In this document: positions 37,658-46,837 of the stretch, piece by piece
How the letters are laid out: each line of letters starts with the position of its first letter
How positions within the stretch are numbered: position 1 is the first letter of the stretch
From: Lachnospiraceae bacterium
Lineage (GTDB): Bacteria > Bacillota > Clostridia > Lachnospirales > Lachnospiraceae
DNA: 64,000 nucleotides
Assembly (NCBI GenBank): GCA_017552985.1
Contig: JAFZNO010000047.1
Coordinates: 1-64,000, forward strand
Reading direction: 5' to 3'
Program-made: the position numbers and the translations under genes
The notes under the pieces: generated by a model
Databases searched by the model: none
What the model saw: the letters and a program-made list of their open reading frames with translations, nothing else
What the model was told of the DNA's origin: nothing

Positions 37658-39295
37658 ATGAGTACGAGCGTTCTATTAACAATGGCAGGCGGTTTGGGGC
37701 TCTTTTTGTTTGGCATGCGCGTCATGAGTGACTCCATCGAAAAGGTGGCAGGCGCAAAATTGAGGCACATACTGGAAATCTTTACGACAAACCGGTTCTC
37801 CGGCATGATCGTCGGCGTCATCTTTACTGCCATCATTCAATCGTCTTCGGCCTGTACGGCCATGGTCGTCAGCTTTGTAAATGCCGGTCTGATGAATCTC
37901 TTTCAGGCGGCCGGCGTCATCTTTGGTGCCAACATCGGTACCACCGTTACCTCACAGCTAGTTTCATTAAATCTGTCCGCATATGCGCCACTCATTTTGC
38001 TTGCCGGCGTTCTTGGCGTGATGTTTATAAAGAATGACAAGGTCAAGAAGTTTTCGGAGATCATCATTGGATTTGGCGTGCTGTTCCTTGGAATTAGCAC
38101 CATGTCGAACGCAATGTCGGCGATGAAAAGCGAACCGGCAGTTCAGAATTTGTTAACGTCCCTTACGAATCCTTTTATTGCGACGCTGGTAGGCTTGTTT
38201 TTGACCTCCGTCATTCAAAGTTCTTCCGTGACGGTCAGCATCGTCCTGCTCCTTGCAAATCAGGACATGTTGTCATTACACATTACCCTCTACATTATTC
38301 TTGGATGTAACATTGGTGCTTGCTCGACGGCGCTGCTCGCTTCCCTTGCCGGTAAGAAGGATGCAAAGCGTACGGCACTCATTCATTTTTGGTTTAACGT
38401 GATCGGCACGCTGTTAATTTACGTGATCTTATTTATTGCGGAAGAACCGATCATTCACATGATCCAAAAGATTTCTGCGGACAACGGTCGTTTTGTTGCA
38501 AACGCACATACCCTGATCAAGATTTTCCAGGTAATCGTGCTGTTCCCGTTCTCGAATCTGATCGTAAAGCTGGCATGCCTCTGCGTGCCTGGCGAGGACA
38601 AGAAGGTTGGCTACCGCGAGAGCTATCAGCTGAAATACATTGGTGACAAGGTGGTGTTCAACCCTGCAACGGCAGTGGTCGAGGTTGTCAAGGAGCTTGA
38701 CAGAATGGCATCCCTTGCAAGCGAGAACCTGAACCGCGCCATGAATGCGCTGATCACGCTGGATGAAGAGGACATTGAGGAAGTCTATGAGGTGGAGAAG
38801 AACATCAACTTCCTAAATCACGCCATTACGGACTATCTGGTGAAGATCAACCAGTCGACGCTGCCCATCGAAGACTTAAAGAGCATCGGTGCCCTGTTCC
38901 ACGTCGTGAACGACATTGAGCGTATCGGTGACCATGCAGAGAACGTGGCGGATTGCGCAAGACAGCGTAAGGAAGAGGGTTCTAACTTTAGTAAGGAAGC
39001 CCAGCGCGAGATGGGTGAGATGTTGGAAATGGTAAACAAGATCGTGCAGTATGCGATCGAGATGTTTGTAAAGAGCGAATATAAGCACATGCAGGACGTG
39101 GTGGATCTGGAGGACCGCGTGGATGAGATGGAGCGTGAATTCCAGAGGGCGCACGTGGAAAGACTTACCAAGGGCGAGTGTACGCCGGCGGCAGGAATGC
39201 TGTTCTCCGACGTGATCTCGGGTTTGGAAAGAGTCTCCGACCACGCTACGAACATTGCATTTGCAATCATGGATCAGGAGAAGGAAGCCTCATAA
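37658..39295 (+). CDS. Na/Pi cotransporter family protein with PhoU domain
   Basis: The 545-residue protein has two PNaS repeats, each with the family motif: IIQSSSACTAMVVSFVNAGL (about residue 55) and VIQSSSVTVSIVLLLANQD (about 185). About eight to nine membrane helices precede residue 310. The C-terminal 200 residues form a PhoU-like helical bundle (VVKELDRMASLASENLNRAM; FHVVNDIERIGDHAENVAD; RVSDHATNIAFAIMD). Such proteins import phosphate with sodium, or may act as phosphate-linked regulators in Firmicutes. The ATG at 37658 begins at the first helix; the upstream in-frame TTG would add 20 hydrophilic residues. Single-gene transcription unit with its own promoter. Confidence 0.9.
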   Translation: MSTSVLLTMAGGLGLFLFGMRVMSDSIEKVAGAKLRHILEIFTTNRFSGMIVGVIFTAIIQSSSACTAMVVSFVNAGLMNLFQAAGVIFGANIGTTVTSQLVSLNLSAYAPLILLAGVLGVMFIKNDKVKKFSEIIIGFGVLFLGISTMSNAMSAMKSEPAVQNLLTSLTNPFIATLVGLFLTSVIQSSSVTVSIVLLLANQDMLSLHITLYIILGCNIGACSTALLASLAGKKDAKRTALIHFWFNVIGTLLIYVILFIAEEPIIHMIQKISADNGRFVANAHTLIKIFQVIVLFPFSNLIVKLACLCVPGEDKKVGYRESYQLKYIGDKVVFNPATAVVEVVKELDRMASLASENLNRAMNALITLDEEDIEEVYEVEKNINFLNHAITDYLVKINQSTLPIEDLKSIGALFHVVNDIERIGDHAENVADCARQRKEEGSNFSKEAQREMGEMLEMVNKIVQYAIEMFVKSEYKHMQDVVDLEDRVDEMEREFQRAHVERLTKGECTPAAGMLFSDVISGLERVSDHATNIAFAIMDQEKEAS

Positions 39296-39364
39296 TCTGC
39301 GTGCCGAAAAAGAAGGCGGAGAGACGGACTGATTGACCGCACGGGTCGATTTGACGGTTTTGGG

Positions 39365-39394
39365 TTGACATGGGGACAAATCGTAGGTTATAAT
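39365..39394 (+). promoter_or_regulatory. Promoter of the NlpC/P60 gene
   Basis: Consensus TTGACA (39365-39370), an 18-bp spacer and perfect TATAAT (39389-39394). Confidence 0.85.
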
Positions 39395-39395
39395 C

Positions 39396-39423
39396 TGTAA
39401 CAGGTTGTAACAATTTTGTAACA
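39396..39423 (+). promoter_or_regulatory. WalR-type direct repeats at the transcript start
   Basis: TGTAACA occurs three times in direct orientation, at 39396, 39406 and 39417. The last two read TGTAAC-N5-TGTAAC, which fits the published WalR (YycF) box TGTWAH-N5-TGTWAH. The boxes lie directly downstream of the -10 element. Confidence 0.65.
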
Positions 39424-39503
39424 AATTAGAAGATGGGGTGCGTTAGGAGGTCGAAACGCCTTTGGGGTAGGAGGTTCGATCAGTGGCGCGAGGTTATTGA
39501 AGA

Positions 39504-40544
39504 ATGAAGAACAATCAGTTTAAAAATATAGTAAAATTTTCTGCAATGGCAATGGCAGTGGCATGTGTTGCCGCTCTTCCCATGCACGTAAGTGCGGCGG
39601 AAGAAGAGGCGGCTTTTGGCAGCATTGGCGTTGCGTCTTTTTTTGAAATGAATTATACCGAGGAAGAATTGGTGGCTTTTGCTGATGCCGCGAAAGGTGC
39701 GCATTGGGGATATACGAAGCTAGGCATTGCAAACACGGAAGGTGCGAACTTAAACGTTCGCGAGACGCCCTCCACCAGCGGAAAGCTGGTTGGCAAGATG
39801 CCAAACCATGCAGCGGCCGAAGTGATCGAGACCGAGGACGGCTGGGCAAAGATCGTCTCCGGTGAAGTGGAAGGATACGTAAGCCTGGATTATCTGTTGG
39901 TTGGCGCAGATGCAGTGAACGTGGCGAAGGATTTTGTGTCGACGGTAGCCATTGCAAAAGAAAATGGTTTGAACATTCGTCAGGAGCCCTCTACGGAGAG
40001 CGGGGTCATGACCCAGGTGGCCAAGGGCGAGGAACTTGAATTTGTGGAAGATCTTGAGGATTGGATCCACGTTACGATCGATGATGAAGATGCCTACGTA
40101 TTCTCTGATTACGTTACGGTAGAAACGAAGCTTGACGTGGCGATCACCATGTCGGAGCTGATGTATGGTAACGGCGTGTCAGACGTTCGCGTGGACATGG
40201 TGGAATATGCGAAGCAGTTCCTTGGCAATCCTTATAAGTATGGCGGAACGAGCCTGACCAAGGGAATTGACTGTTCGGCATTCGTACAGGCCATCTACAA
40301 GAAGTTTGGAATGAGCCTTGAGCGTACCTCCGGCGCACAGTCGAAGCAGGGTACAAAGATTGACGTTTCCGACTTGAAGCCCGGCGACCTGATCTTCTAC
40401 AGCAAGAACGGTTCCATCAACCACGTGGCAATGTATATCGGAAACAATCAGGTCATTCACGCAAGCTGTCCGAAATACGGCATTAGGATCAATAAGTACA
40501 ATTACAGAACTCCTACGAAATGCGTGAGAATCATTAAGGATTGA
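39504..40544 (+). CDS. Secreted NlpC/P60 peptidoglycan endopeptidase with two SH3b domains
   Basis: The 346-residue protein has a signal peptide ending near residue 31 (HVSAAEE). Two bacterial SH3 domains follow, at about 75-130 (GANLNVRETPSTSGKLVG) and 148-205 (GLNIRQEPSTESGVMTQV). The NlpC/P60 domain at about 226-346 has Cys257 in GIDCSAFVQ, a His in INHVAMYIG (about 307) and a His in VIHASCP (about 319). It should cut D-Glu-diaminopimelate links in wall peptides outside the cell. It has its own promoter with WalR-like boxes and its own terminator, fitting regulated autolysin expression. Confidence 0.92.
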   Translation: MKNNQFKNIVKFSAMAMAVACVAALPMHVSAAEEEAAFGSIGVASFFEMNYTEEELVAFADAAKGAHWGYTKLGIANTEGANLNVRETPSTSGKLVGKMPNHAAAEVIETEDGWAKIVSGEVEGYVSLDYLLVGADAVNVAKDFVSTVAIAKENGLNIRQEPSTESGVMTQVAKGEELEFVEDLEDWIHVTIDDEDAYVFSDYVTVETKLDVAITMSELMYGNGVSDVRVDMVEYAKQFLGNPYKYGGTSLTKGIDCSAFVQAIYKKFGMSLERTSGAQSKQGTKIDVSDLKPGDLIFYSKNGSINHVAMYIGNNQVIHASCPKYGIRINKYNYRTPTKCVRIIKD

Positions 40545-40549
40545 TAACA

Positions 40550-40584
40550 AATGAGGCTGCCAAAAACAGCCTCATTTATTTTTA
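40550..40584 (+). terminator. Intrinsic terminator of the NlpC/P60 gene
   Basis: AATGAGGCTG and CAGCCTCATT flank a seven-base loop, followed by TATTTTT. Confidence 0.92.
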
Positions 40585-40593
40585 GAAAAGTAG

Positions 40594-40622
40594 TTGACAA
40601 ATGCGTAACCCCATTGTATACT
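40594..40622 (+). promoter_or_regulatory. Promoter of the tRNA pair
   Basis: TTGACA (40594-40599), a 17-bp spacer and TATACT (40617-40622), about 25 bases before tRNA-Val. Confidence 0.85.
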
Positions 40623-40649
40623 AATCAAGTCGGCTGTGGAAGCCGAAAT

Positions 40650-40722
40650 GGAAGTTTAGCTCAGCTGGGAGAGCATCTGCCTTACAAGCAGAGGGTCATA
40701 GGTTCGAGCCCTATAACTTCCA
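40650..40722 (+). tRNA. tRNA-Val (anticodon TAC)
   Basis: Acceptor stem GGAAGTT/AACTTCC, D arm TAGCTCAGCTGGGAGAGCA, anticodon stem TCTGC/GCAGA with loop CTTACAA, and T arm ATAGG-TTCGAGC-CCTAT. CCA is not encoded. Confidence 0.95.
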
Positions 40723-40743
40723 CTCCAACGAAAGTTGGCAAAT

Positions 40744-40817
40744 GGCGAAGTAGCTCAGCTGGCTAGAGCACACGGTTCATACCCGTGGTGTCGAGGGTTC
40801 GAGTCCCCCCTTCGCTA
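40744..40817 (+). tRNA. tRNA-Met (anticodon CAT)
   Basis: Acceptor GGCGAAG/CTTCGCT with one G-T pair, anticodon stem CACGG/CCGTG with loop TTCATAC, and T arm GAGGG-TTCGAGT-CCCCC. It is 21 bases after tRNA-Val and followed by a T run. The anticodon stem lacks the three G-C pairs of initiator tRNA, so it is an elongator, or possibly a tRNA-Ile whose C34 becomes lysidine. Confidence 0.9.
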
Positions 40818-40904
40818 TTTTTTTTATTTTAAATTTTTATGGAACTGGAACGGATGGATCTGGATGCATGGAAGACCGGTTGCGGTCTTACGGAGGAATG
40901 ACTC

Positions 40905-42692
40905 ATGGCAGAGAAGTTTATTTCGGACATTCATTTGCAGAATTATGCGGCAGGATATGAAACCATTCAGGCATTGTATGACGACGTGATTTTTATGGGC
41001 GGACGCAAGACGCGTTCCTTGAACGGCGAATGGAACTATGCCGTTGATCAATATGATACCTGCATCCGGCAAAAATGGTATTTGGAAAATTACGAAGATC
41101 AAAACGGTTTTTCCCTGCCCGTTGATTTTTCCTTTGAAGAGTGGCCCAAGATGGAGCTTCCCTGTTGTTGGAATACGTTTGCCAGGGAATACATGCTCTA
41201 TGAAGGGCCGATGGTGTTTTTTAAGTCGTTTTCGATGAGTGAGGAAGAACTGGAATGCATTGAAAAGCATATGAAGCGTTATATTCTGCGGATCGGCGCG
41301 GCTTCCATGCTCTGCAGGGTCTTTCTAAATGGACGTTACGTTGGCATGCATCGGGGCGCGTCCACGCCATTTTATTTTGACCTCACTTATTTCTTGAAAG
41401 AGGAAAACCGTTTGTTGATCAGCGTTGATTCCACGCGCCGGCCGGAGCAGGTTCCCACGGAGAATACGGACTGGTTTAATTACGGCGGGATCTTCCGTGA
41501 CGTTGAACTGATATCTGCCCCCAGCCTTTACGTGAAGGATTTCAAGACGGCACTGGTCAGGGATGGGGAATTCAACAAGATCAAAGTAAAAGTTCTTTTG
41601 TCAGAGCGCGCCGAAGGCGAGGCGGAATATGAGATCCCAGAGCTTGGCATTCACGAACGCATTGAGATCAAAAGAGGAGTCGGCCATGCGATCATTGACG
41701 CGCAGCCGGAGCTTTGGGCGCCGGAAAACCCGAAATTGTATGACGTTACGCTTCGGTTTGAGGAAGACGAGGTCACGGACCGGGTGGGATTCCGTGAGAT
41801 CCGGACGGAGGGCAGAGACCTTCTGTTAAATGGCAAGCCCATTTTTCTTAAGGGGATCAGTGCGCATGAGGAGAGCGTGGCCCATGGCCGCGCGTTGACG
41901 GATGAAGAACGCGTGGAAAACATTCAGCTGGCGAAAGAGCTGGGCTGTAATTTCATGCGGGTGGCGCATTATCCTCATCACGAGAACATGGCGAAGCTTG
42001 CAGATGAACTTGGGATTTTGCTTTGGGAGGAGATTCCGGTTTACTGGGCCATTCGTTTTGACCGGGAAGAAACCTTTCAGGATGCAAAAAATCAGCTTGC
42101 TGAGTTGATTACGAGAGATTACAATCGCGCCAGCGTGATCATCTGGTCCGTGGGAAATGAAAATGCGGATACGGACGAAAGACTTAGCTTCATGTCACGT
42201 CTGGCAGATTATGCCCATGGCGTTGACCACACGAGGCTGGTGTCAGCGGCATGTCTGGTGGACGAAGAGAATAACCGGATCGCGGACAGATTGGCGGACT
42301 CGCTGGATGTGATCGGACTCAATGAATATTGCGGCTGGTATAATCCGGATTTTGGAAGGCTTCCCAAAATGCTGGAAAACAGCAATCCTGACAAGCCCGT
42401 GATCATCACGGAGTTTGGCGCGGATGCCATGAAGGGGAACCGGGGATCGGCGGACGTAAAGGGAACGGAAGAATATCAGGCAAAGATTTATGAGATGCAG
42501 ATGGAGACGTTGCTAAAGATCGAGTATGTCAAAGGCATGTCGCCGTGGATCCTGTATGATTTCAGATGCCCGAGGCGAACCAGTTCCATCCAGAAATACT
42601 ATAACCGCAAGGGCCTTTTGGACGAGACAAAGACCTACAGAAAGCCTGCATTTTACGTACTCCAGAAGTATTACCGCGAAATCAAAGAGTAA
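40905..42692 (+). CDS. GH2 family beta-glucuronidase
   Basis: The 595-residue cytoplasmic enzyme has the GH2 layout: an N-terminal jelly-roll domain ([23 protein letters not shown]), an immunoglobulin-like middle and a C-terminal TIM barrel. The barrel carries [20 protein letters not shown], the acid/base Glu in [12 protein letters not shown] (about 418) and the nucleophile Glu in [12 protein letters not shown] (about 502). Near the end, YNRKGL supplies the N-x-K motif (Asn567, Lys569) that recognises the glucuronate carboxylate in known beta-glucuronidases, which favours that activity over galactosidase. No signal peptide is present. No sugar transporter or regulator is adjacent, so the physiological substrate is open. 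Confidence 0.85.
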   Translation: MAEKFISDIHLQNYAAGYETIQALYDDVIFMGGRKTRSLNGEWNYAVDQYDTCIRQKWYLENYEDQNGFSLPVDFSFEEWPKMELPCCWNTFAREYMLYEGPMVFFKSFSMSEEELECIEKHMKRYILRIGAASMLCRVFLNGRYVGMHRGASTPFYFDLTYFLKEENRLLISVDSTRRPEQVPTENTDWFNYGGIFRDVELISAPSLYVKDFKTALVRDGEFNKIKVKVLLSERAEGEAEYEIPELGIHERIEIKRGVGHAIIDAQPELWAPENPKLYDVTLRFEEDEVTDRVGFREIRTEGRDLLLNGKPIFLKGISAHEESVAHGRALTDEERVENIQLAKELGCNFMRVAHYPHHENMAKLADELGILLWEEIPVYWAIRFDREETFQDAKNQLAELITRDYNRASVIIWSVGNENADTDERLSFMSRLADYAHGVDHTRLVSAACLVDEENNRIADRLADSLDVIGLNEYCGWYNPDFGRLPKMLENSNPDKPVIITEFGADAMKGNRGSADVKGTEEYQAKIYEMQMETLLKIEYVKGMSPWILYDFRCPRRTSSIQKYYNRKGLLDETKTYRKPAFYVLQKYYREIKE

Positions 42693-42797
42693 CATAGAGA
42701 TATTCAAGGAATGCAAGAAAATCAAGAATGCGTAAACTTGCCATATTCCACGCGGGATGATATGATGGAATATAGAGAAAGTTTAGGAGTGTTTTCA

Positions 42798-43835
42798 ATG
42801 TGTAACTTAAAGGAGATTCAAATTGTAGATGCCACGTTGCGTGACGGCGGCCTCGTAAATGACTTTTATTTCGAGGACGAGCTTGTGAAGGCGCTTTACC
42901 GGACAAACAGATTGACCGGAGTGGATTACATGGAATTCGGATACAAGGCATCGAAAAAGATGTTTGATCCAGCCCAAAACGGGAAGTGGAAATATTGTGA
43001 TGACGAGGAGATCCGCAAGGTGACGGAGGCTGCGAAGGCATCCTGGGAATGCGGACCTGACGGAGAGGGCAAAGGTGGTCATGGAAGCGATGCCGCAGGG
43101 AATGATTGGCCAAAGATTGCCGTCATGGCGGACGTGGGACGTTGCGATTATCAAGAAGACATACGGCCCAAGGCGGAAAGCCCCATCGATATGATCCGGG
43201 TTGCGACGTATCTGGACACGATTCCAGGAGCCGTAGAGATGATCGAAGACGCGGCGACGAAGGGCTATGAAGTGAGCTGCAACGTTATGGCGATCTCAAA
43301 GTCGGATGAGTATGATTTAAAAGGTTCCCTCGAGACCTTGGCGAAGACGCCCGCAAGCGTTCTGTACGTGGTGGACAGCTACGGCGCGCTGTATCCGGAT
43401 CACGCAAAGCGCGTGGTGGATACGTATCTCGAGGTGGCGGCGAAGTATGGAAAGAAAGTGGGAATGCATGCCCATAATAATCTGCAGCTTGCATTTTCCA
43501 ACACGATCCTTGCCAAGAAGCTTGGCGCAACCTGGCTGGACGGCACCTATGATTCCATGGGGCGCGGGGCTGGGAACTGCGCAATGGAATTGCTGTTAAG
43601 CTATTTGGAGAGAGAGGGCTTCGAAAAGTATCACGTGACGCCTGCACTCCCGTTTCTGGATGATTACATGGAGAAGTTGAAGGCAAAGGGGATTGTCTGG
43701 GGATATGACTTGCAGTATCTCCTGACGGGACGTTTGAACCAGCATCCAAGGGCCGCCATCAAGTTTACGAAGGAAGGCCGCAGGGATCATGAGGCTTTTT
43801 ATCATGAAATCCGGGAAGGGAATATTGGAAAGTAA
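42798..43835 (+). CDS. HMGL-type aldolase (4-hydroxy-2-oxovalerate aldolase-like)
   Basis: The 345-residue protein begins with IQIVDATLRDGGLVNDFYF, the metal- and substrate-binding signature of the DRE-TIM superfamily. It also has the metal-binding His pair in GMHAHNNLQLAFSNT and the GTYDSMGRGAGNCAMELL motif, typical of MhpE-like aldolases. A Gly-rich insert at about 79-95 (CGPDGEGKGGHGSDAAG) is unusual. The true start is the ATG at 42798 with AGGAG upstream. It is not next to other meta-cleavage pathway genes, so the natural substrate is not clear. Confidence 0.82.
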   Translation: MCNLKEIQIVDATLRDGGLVNDFYFEDELVKALYRTNRLTGVDYMEFGYKASKKMFDPAQNGKWKYCDDEEIRKVTEAAKASWECGPDGEGKGGHGSDAAGNDWPKIAVMADVGRCDYQEDIRPKAESPIDMIRVATYLDTIPGAVEMIEDAATKGYEVSCNVMAISKSDEYDLKGSLETLAKTPASVLYVVDSYGALYPDHAKRVVDTYLEVAAKYGKKVGMHAHNNLQLAFSNTILAKKLGATWLDGTYDSMGRGAGNCAMELLLSYLEREGFEKYHVTPALPFLDDYMEKLKAKGIVWGYDLQYLLTGRLNQHPRAAIKFTKEGRRDHEAFYHEIREGNIGK

Positions 43836-43851
43836 TAATGGAAGAAATGAG

Positions 43852-43887
43852 CTCAGCTGAGTCTGGAAGACTTGGCTGAGTTTTTTT
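43852..43887 (+). terminator. Intrinsic terminator after the aldolase gene
   Basis: CTCAGCTGAGTCT pairs imperfectly with AGACTTGGCTGAG, followed by seven Ts. Confidence 0.9.
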
Positions 43888-43899
43888 GATTTAAAACGC

Positions 43900-43944
43900 T
43901 TGACTTTAAACTGTTTATGGTGTATATATAACATATAAACAGTT
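43900..43944 (+). promoter_or_regulatory. Promoter and GntR-type operator of the ABC transporter operon
   Basis: TTGACT (43900-43905), a 17-bp spacer and TATATA (43923-43928). A perfect 10-bp inverted repeat, AACTGTTTAT (43909-43918) and ATAAACAGTT (43935-43944), surrounds the -10 box, so a bound regulator would block polymerase. Confidence 0.75.
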
Positions 43945-43959
43945 GAAAGGAGAACCGGA

Positions 43960-44340
43960 ATGATACTTTTACAGAATTCAGGGATACCGATTTATCAGCA
44001 GATTGCTGATTCCATAAGAGAAGACATCCTTTCAGGGAAACTGAAGCAGGGAGAATATCTGCCGTCCATCAGGAGTCTGGCGAAGGATTTAAAGATCAGC
44101 GTCATCACGACCATGAAGGCATATGAGATCTTACAGGAAGAGGGCTTGGCCACGGGCGTGCAGGGCAAGGGCTTTTACGTCAACGCGCAGGATACGGAAA
44201 TGCTTCGGGAGCAGCACCTGCGGAAGGTGGAGGAGAGCCTTGGAGAGGCGATCCGCGCGTCAAAGATCGCAAAGCTAAGCGGTGAGGAAGTACAAGAGAT
44301 GTTGCGGATCCTTTTGACGCAATATGAGGAAGAGGCGTAG
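43960..44340 (+). CDS. GntR family regulator, YtrA type
   Basis: A 126-residue protein with the GntR winged helix at residues 8-75 (GIPIYQQIADSIREDILSGKL; LPSIRSLAKDLKISVITTMKAYEIL; GLATGVQGKGFYV) and only a short helical tail of about 45 residues. That size marks the YtrA subfamily, whose members sit in front of ABC exporters and often repress their own operon until envelope stress. The ABC genes follow directly and the operator palindrome lies over the promoter, so autoregulation is a sound inference. Confidence 0.92.
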   Translation: MILLQNSGIPIYQQIADSIREDILSGKLKQGEYLPSIRSLAKDLKISVITTMKAYEILQEEGLATGVQGKGFYVNAQDTEMLREQHLRKVEESLGEAIRASKIAKLSGEEVQEMLRILLTQYEEEA

Positions 44341-44419
44341 ACGAAAGCGCTGGAAGAGCGTTTGTTGACGAAAAGTCGGCGCCAAAATGGGAGTAAGCGC
44401 TGACGTGGAAAGGAAAAGT

Positions 44420-45325
44420 ATGAACGAGAAAATGGAAGCGGCATTGGAAGTGAAAAATTTATGCAAGAAATTCAAGGATTTCGAGCTGAGCGTAGAAGAG
44501 TTGGAGATTCCCCAGGGCTTTGCGACGGCGCTGATCGGCGAGAACGGTGCTGGTAAGACGACGCTCCTAAATTGCCTGTCGGGGATCCGGCTGGATTATA
44601 AAGGTGAGATCAAGTACTTTGGGAAATACGTAAATGACGAGCGGGAGAAGCCGGAGAATCAAGTCCGCGAAAACATTGGATGCGCCGGGCCGTCAGGGTA
44701 TTTTCTTTCCACTTGGACGGTAGGGCAGGTGGCTGAGCTGGGCGAGGTTCTCTTCGAGCATTTTCACGGGGACAAATTCTGGAAGCTCTGTGAGGATCTT
44801 GGCGTCATCAAGGAAGGAAAGAAGGGAACCAAGGTCTCTGAACTGTCAGACGGTAATCGGATGAAGCTGACTTTGGCCTCAGTATTTGCAAGAGACACGA
44901 AGCTACTTTTGCTGGATGAGCCGGCTTCTTCCTTGGATCCTCTGATGAGAGAGAGACTCTGTCGAATGATCCAGGATTATCTGGAACGGGGCCAGGGAGA
45001 GAGCACGGTGCTTTTTTCCACGCATAACGTGGCGGACATGGAGGACGTGACAGATTACTGTGTCATCATTGAACAGGGAAGGGTTGTGGAGAAAGGCTTT
45101 GTGGAGGACTTAAAGGAAAAGTACGTTTTGGTAAAGGGCGAGGCGGAAGATCTCGAGGCTGCAAGACCAGCGTTGTTCACGGTCTCCGAGGGAAAGTACG
45201 GGTTTGAAGGAATTTGCCTTGCGGAGAACTTAGATAAACTTGCGGGCCTTAAGGTGAGCAAGGAGACCCCGAGTTTATTCCAGATCAGCGTGGCAGTTCT
45301 CAAAAAGTATACGACCGTAAAATAG
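44420..45325 (+). CDS. ABC transporter ATP-binding protein
   Basis: The 301-residue ATPase has Walker A GENGAGKTT, the Q-loop region around NIGCAGPSGYF, and Walker B LLLLDEPASSLDP. The signature is degenerate, LSDGNRMKLTLA rather than LSGGQ, which is common in this exporter class. About 80 C-terminal residues form a small extra domain. The ATG at 44420 follows AAGGAAAAG; the upstream in-frame start at 44387 lacks a site. Partner membrane proteins are encoded next. Confidence 0.9.
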   Translation: MNEKMEAALEVKNLCKKFKDFELSVEELEIPQGFATALIGENGAGKTTLLNCLSGIRLDYKGEIKYFGKYVNDEREKPENQVRENIGCAGPSGYFLSTWTVGQVAELGEVLFEHFHGDKFWKLCEDLGVIKEGKKGTKVSELSDGNRMKLTLASVFARDTKLLLLDEPASSLDPLMRERLCRMIQDYLERGQGESTVLFSTHNVADMEDVTDYCVIIEQGRVVEKGFVEDLKEKYVLVKGEAEDLEAARPALFTVSEGKYGFEGICLAENLDKLAGLKVSKETPSLFQISVAVLKKYTTVK

Positions 45326-45353
45326 AACTGGATGGAATGGGAAAGGAAAGCTT

Positions 45354-46067
45354 ATGTGGAAGAGTTATAAGGTTTTTATGAGAAAAAGGGATCGCATGAT
45401 GTTTTATCTGATCTTCCCGCTGCTTTGCATGATTTTATATGCCATTTTACTGATCAAGTTGGCGCCGGGATTGAAATCGGGCGAACTCATTAATTTCTTT
45501 GACGTAAATTCCAAACGCACGGAAATGAAAATGTTTGTTATTTTACTTAGCATTCTGCCATGCGTTCCCTTCTTTATAACGGATGAGTGCTCTCTGGGAG
45601 AACTGTTTTGGAAAAAGAAGGAAAACATGGACTTCTTAAGACGTTCCCGTAAGGGAAAAGAAGTTTTTATTGATGCCGTGAAAATGGATTACGTACTAAG
45701 ATTTGCAACCTTGGCGTTGATTTTTGGCGGAGCCGCGATCGTCGAAATTCTGATCGGAGCGTGGCATGGTTATGAATTCAGAAGTTGGAGCGTTCGAGGA
45801 ATCTTTTTTCTGCTGGAAACAGTGACCTGCTTTATGGTGACCACGTTGGTAAATACGCTGGGACGCCTGATTTCCAACGGAATCTTGAGAGGCGTAATAA
45901 TATATTTTGGAATGGCAATTGTTGTCAGCCTCATGACGGTGGAAGCAGGGCTCTATCTTTGGATGATCCCGATCATGGTAATCTTAAGTCTGTTGCTGTT
46001 GTGCATCAACGTTCACGTGGCAAAGCGGAAATGGGAGGAGGATGCAAGCGATGATCAAGAGGGTTAA
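45354..46067 (+). CDS. ABC transporter membrane protein 1
   Basis: A 237-residue protein with about six hydrophobic segments (MMFYLIFPLLCMILYAILLI; FVILLSILPCVPFF; LALIFGGAAIVEILIGAW; FLLETVTCFMVTTLV; VIIYFGMAIVVSLM; LWMIPIMVILSLLLLCINV) and a basic C-terminus. No family motif is evident. It lies 28 bases after the ATPase gene and overlaps the next one, so it is one half of the membrane part of the exporter. Confidence 0.8.
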   Translation: MWKSYKVFMRKRDRMMFYLIFPLLCMILYAILLIKLAPGLKSGELINFFDVNSKRTEMKMFVILLSILPCVPFFITDECSLGELFWKKKENMDFLRRSRKGKEVFIDAVKMDYVLRFATLALIFGGAAIVEILIGAWHGYEFRSWSVRGIFFLLETVTCFMVTTLVNTLGRLISNGILRGVIIYFGMAIVVSLMTVEAGLYLWMIPIMVILSLLLLCINVHVAKRKWEEDASDDQEG

Positions 46068-46782
46068 AAAAGATTTGGCATTAGGCATTCATTTAGTCCG
46101 CATGGCCCCGGCATTCAAGAAAAGATTACAGCTTTGTTTTCTTGGGGAATTTCTCGTGGGACTTGCGGTATTGACTGTGGAGGCGATTGCCGGGAATCCT
46201 TTTCGGAATGGTTTCCTAACGTGCTACGGAGCGATGTTTTATGCACTTGGATGCATTGAAATTACGTATGACTATCATTACGTATTCTTTTCGGATTTTG
46301 TTTTGACCAGTGCGCATTCCAAAAAGATCCAGACAGGGCTCAGCTCCTTGTTAAGCGCGGTGGTAAGTATTTCAGGATTCACCCTGATCGCGGTCATGGA
46401 ATTGATTTTTGCAAAAGACTGTAGCGGTGACGTGGTTTTTTTCGTTGGTTTTATGTTTACGATGCTGCCACTCATAAGCGCAAGCAGCAGAAAGCGATAT
46501 GATGTTTTGCTCATGGCATTGCTAGTACCGATGTTTTTGGTGGTGATTGGAGGAACTCTTTATTTCTTTACGGGTTATCAACAAAAAGAAATTGACATAA
46601 CTTCGTTTTTACTCATTGGGACGAAATGGATTGGCTTTTTCCGGGATAAATACTGGGCGGCGACGGGCTCGGGATATTTGCTCCTGCTTGTGGCGCATCT
46701 CTTCCAATACGTATGGAAACGTTACGATTGGAAAAAGGGGCCGGGTAAATTTTTCAGCGTCATGAAAAAGAAGTATACTTAA
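46051..46782 (+). CDS. ABC transporter membrane protein 2
   Basis: A protein of about 243 residues with about six hydrophobic segments and a basic N-terminus (MIKRVKKDLALGIHLVRM). It overlaps membrane protein 1 by 17 bases, showing coupling. The ATG at 46051 is chosen because GGAGG lies about ten bases upstream; an ATG at 46042 is too close to that site. The substrate cannot be told from sequence. Together with the GntR gene it forms a four-gene unit resembling antibiotic- or stress-responsive ABC operons. Confidence 0.78.
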   Translation: MIKRVKKDLALGIHLVRMAPAFKKRLQLCFLGEFLVGLAVLTVEAIAGNPFRNGFLTCYGAMFYALGCIEITYDYHYVFFSDFVLTSAHSKKIQTGLSSLLSAVVSISGFTLIAVMELIFAKDCSGDVVFFVGFMFTMLPLISASSRKRYDVLLMALLVPMFLVVIGGTLYFFTGYQQKEIDITSFLLIGTKWIGFFRDKYWAATGSGYLLLLVAHLFQYVWKRYDWKKGPGKFFSVMKKKYT

Positions 46783-46791
46783 ATCTGTCTC

Positions 46792-46820
46792 TTGCCAAAA
46801 GTAGTGTTTAATGCTATACT
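46792..46820 (+). promoter_or_regulatory. Promoter of the DEAD-box helicase gene
   Basis: TTGCCA (46792-46797), a 17-bp spacer and TATACT (46815-46820). Confidence 0.75.
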
Positions 46821-46837
46821 TGCGGTTGATAGGTGAG

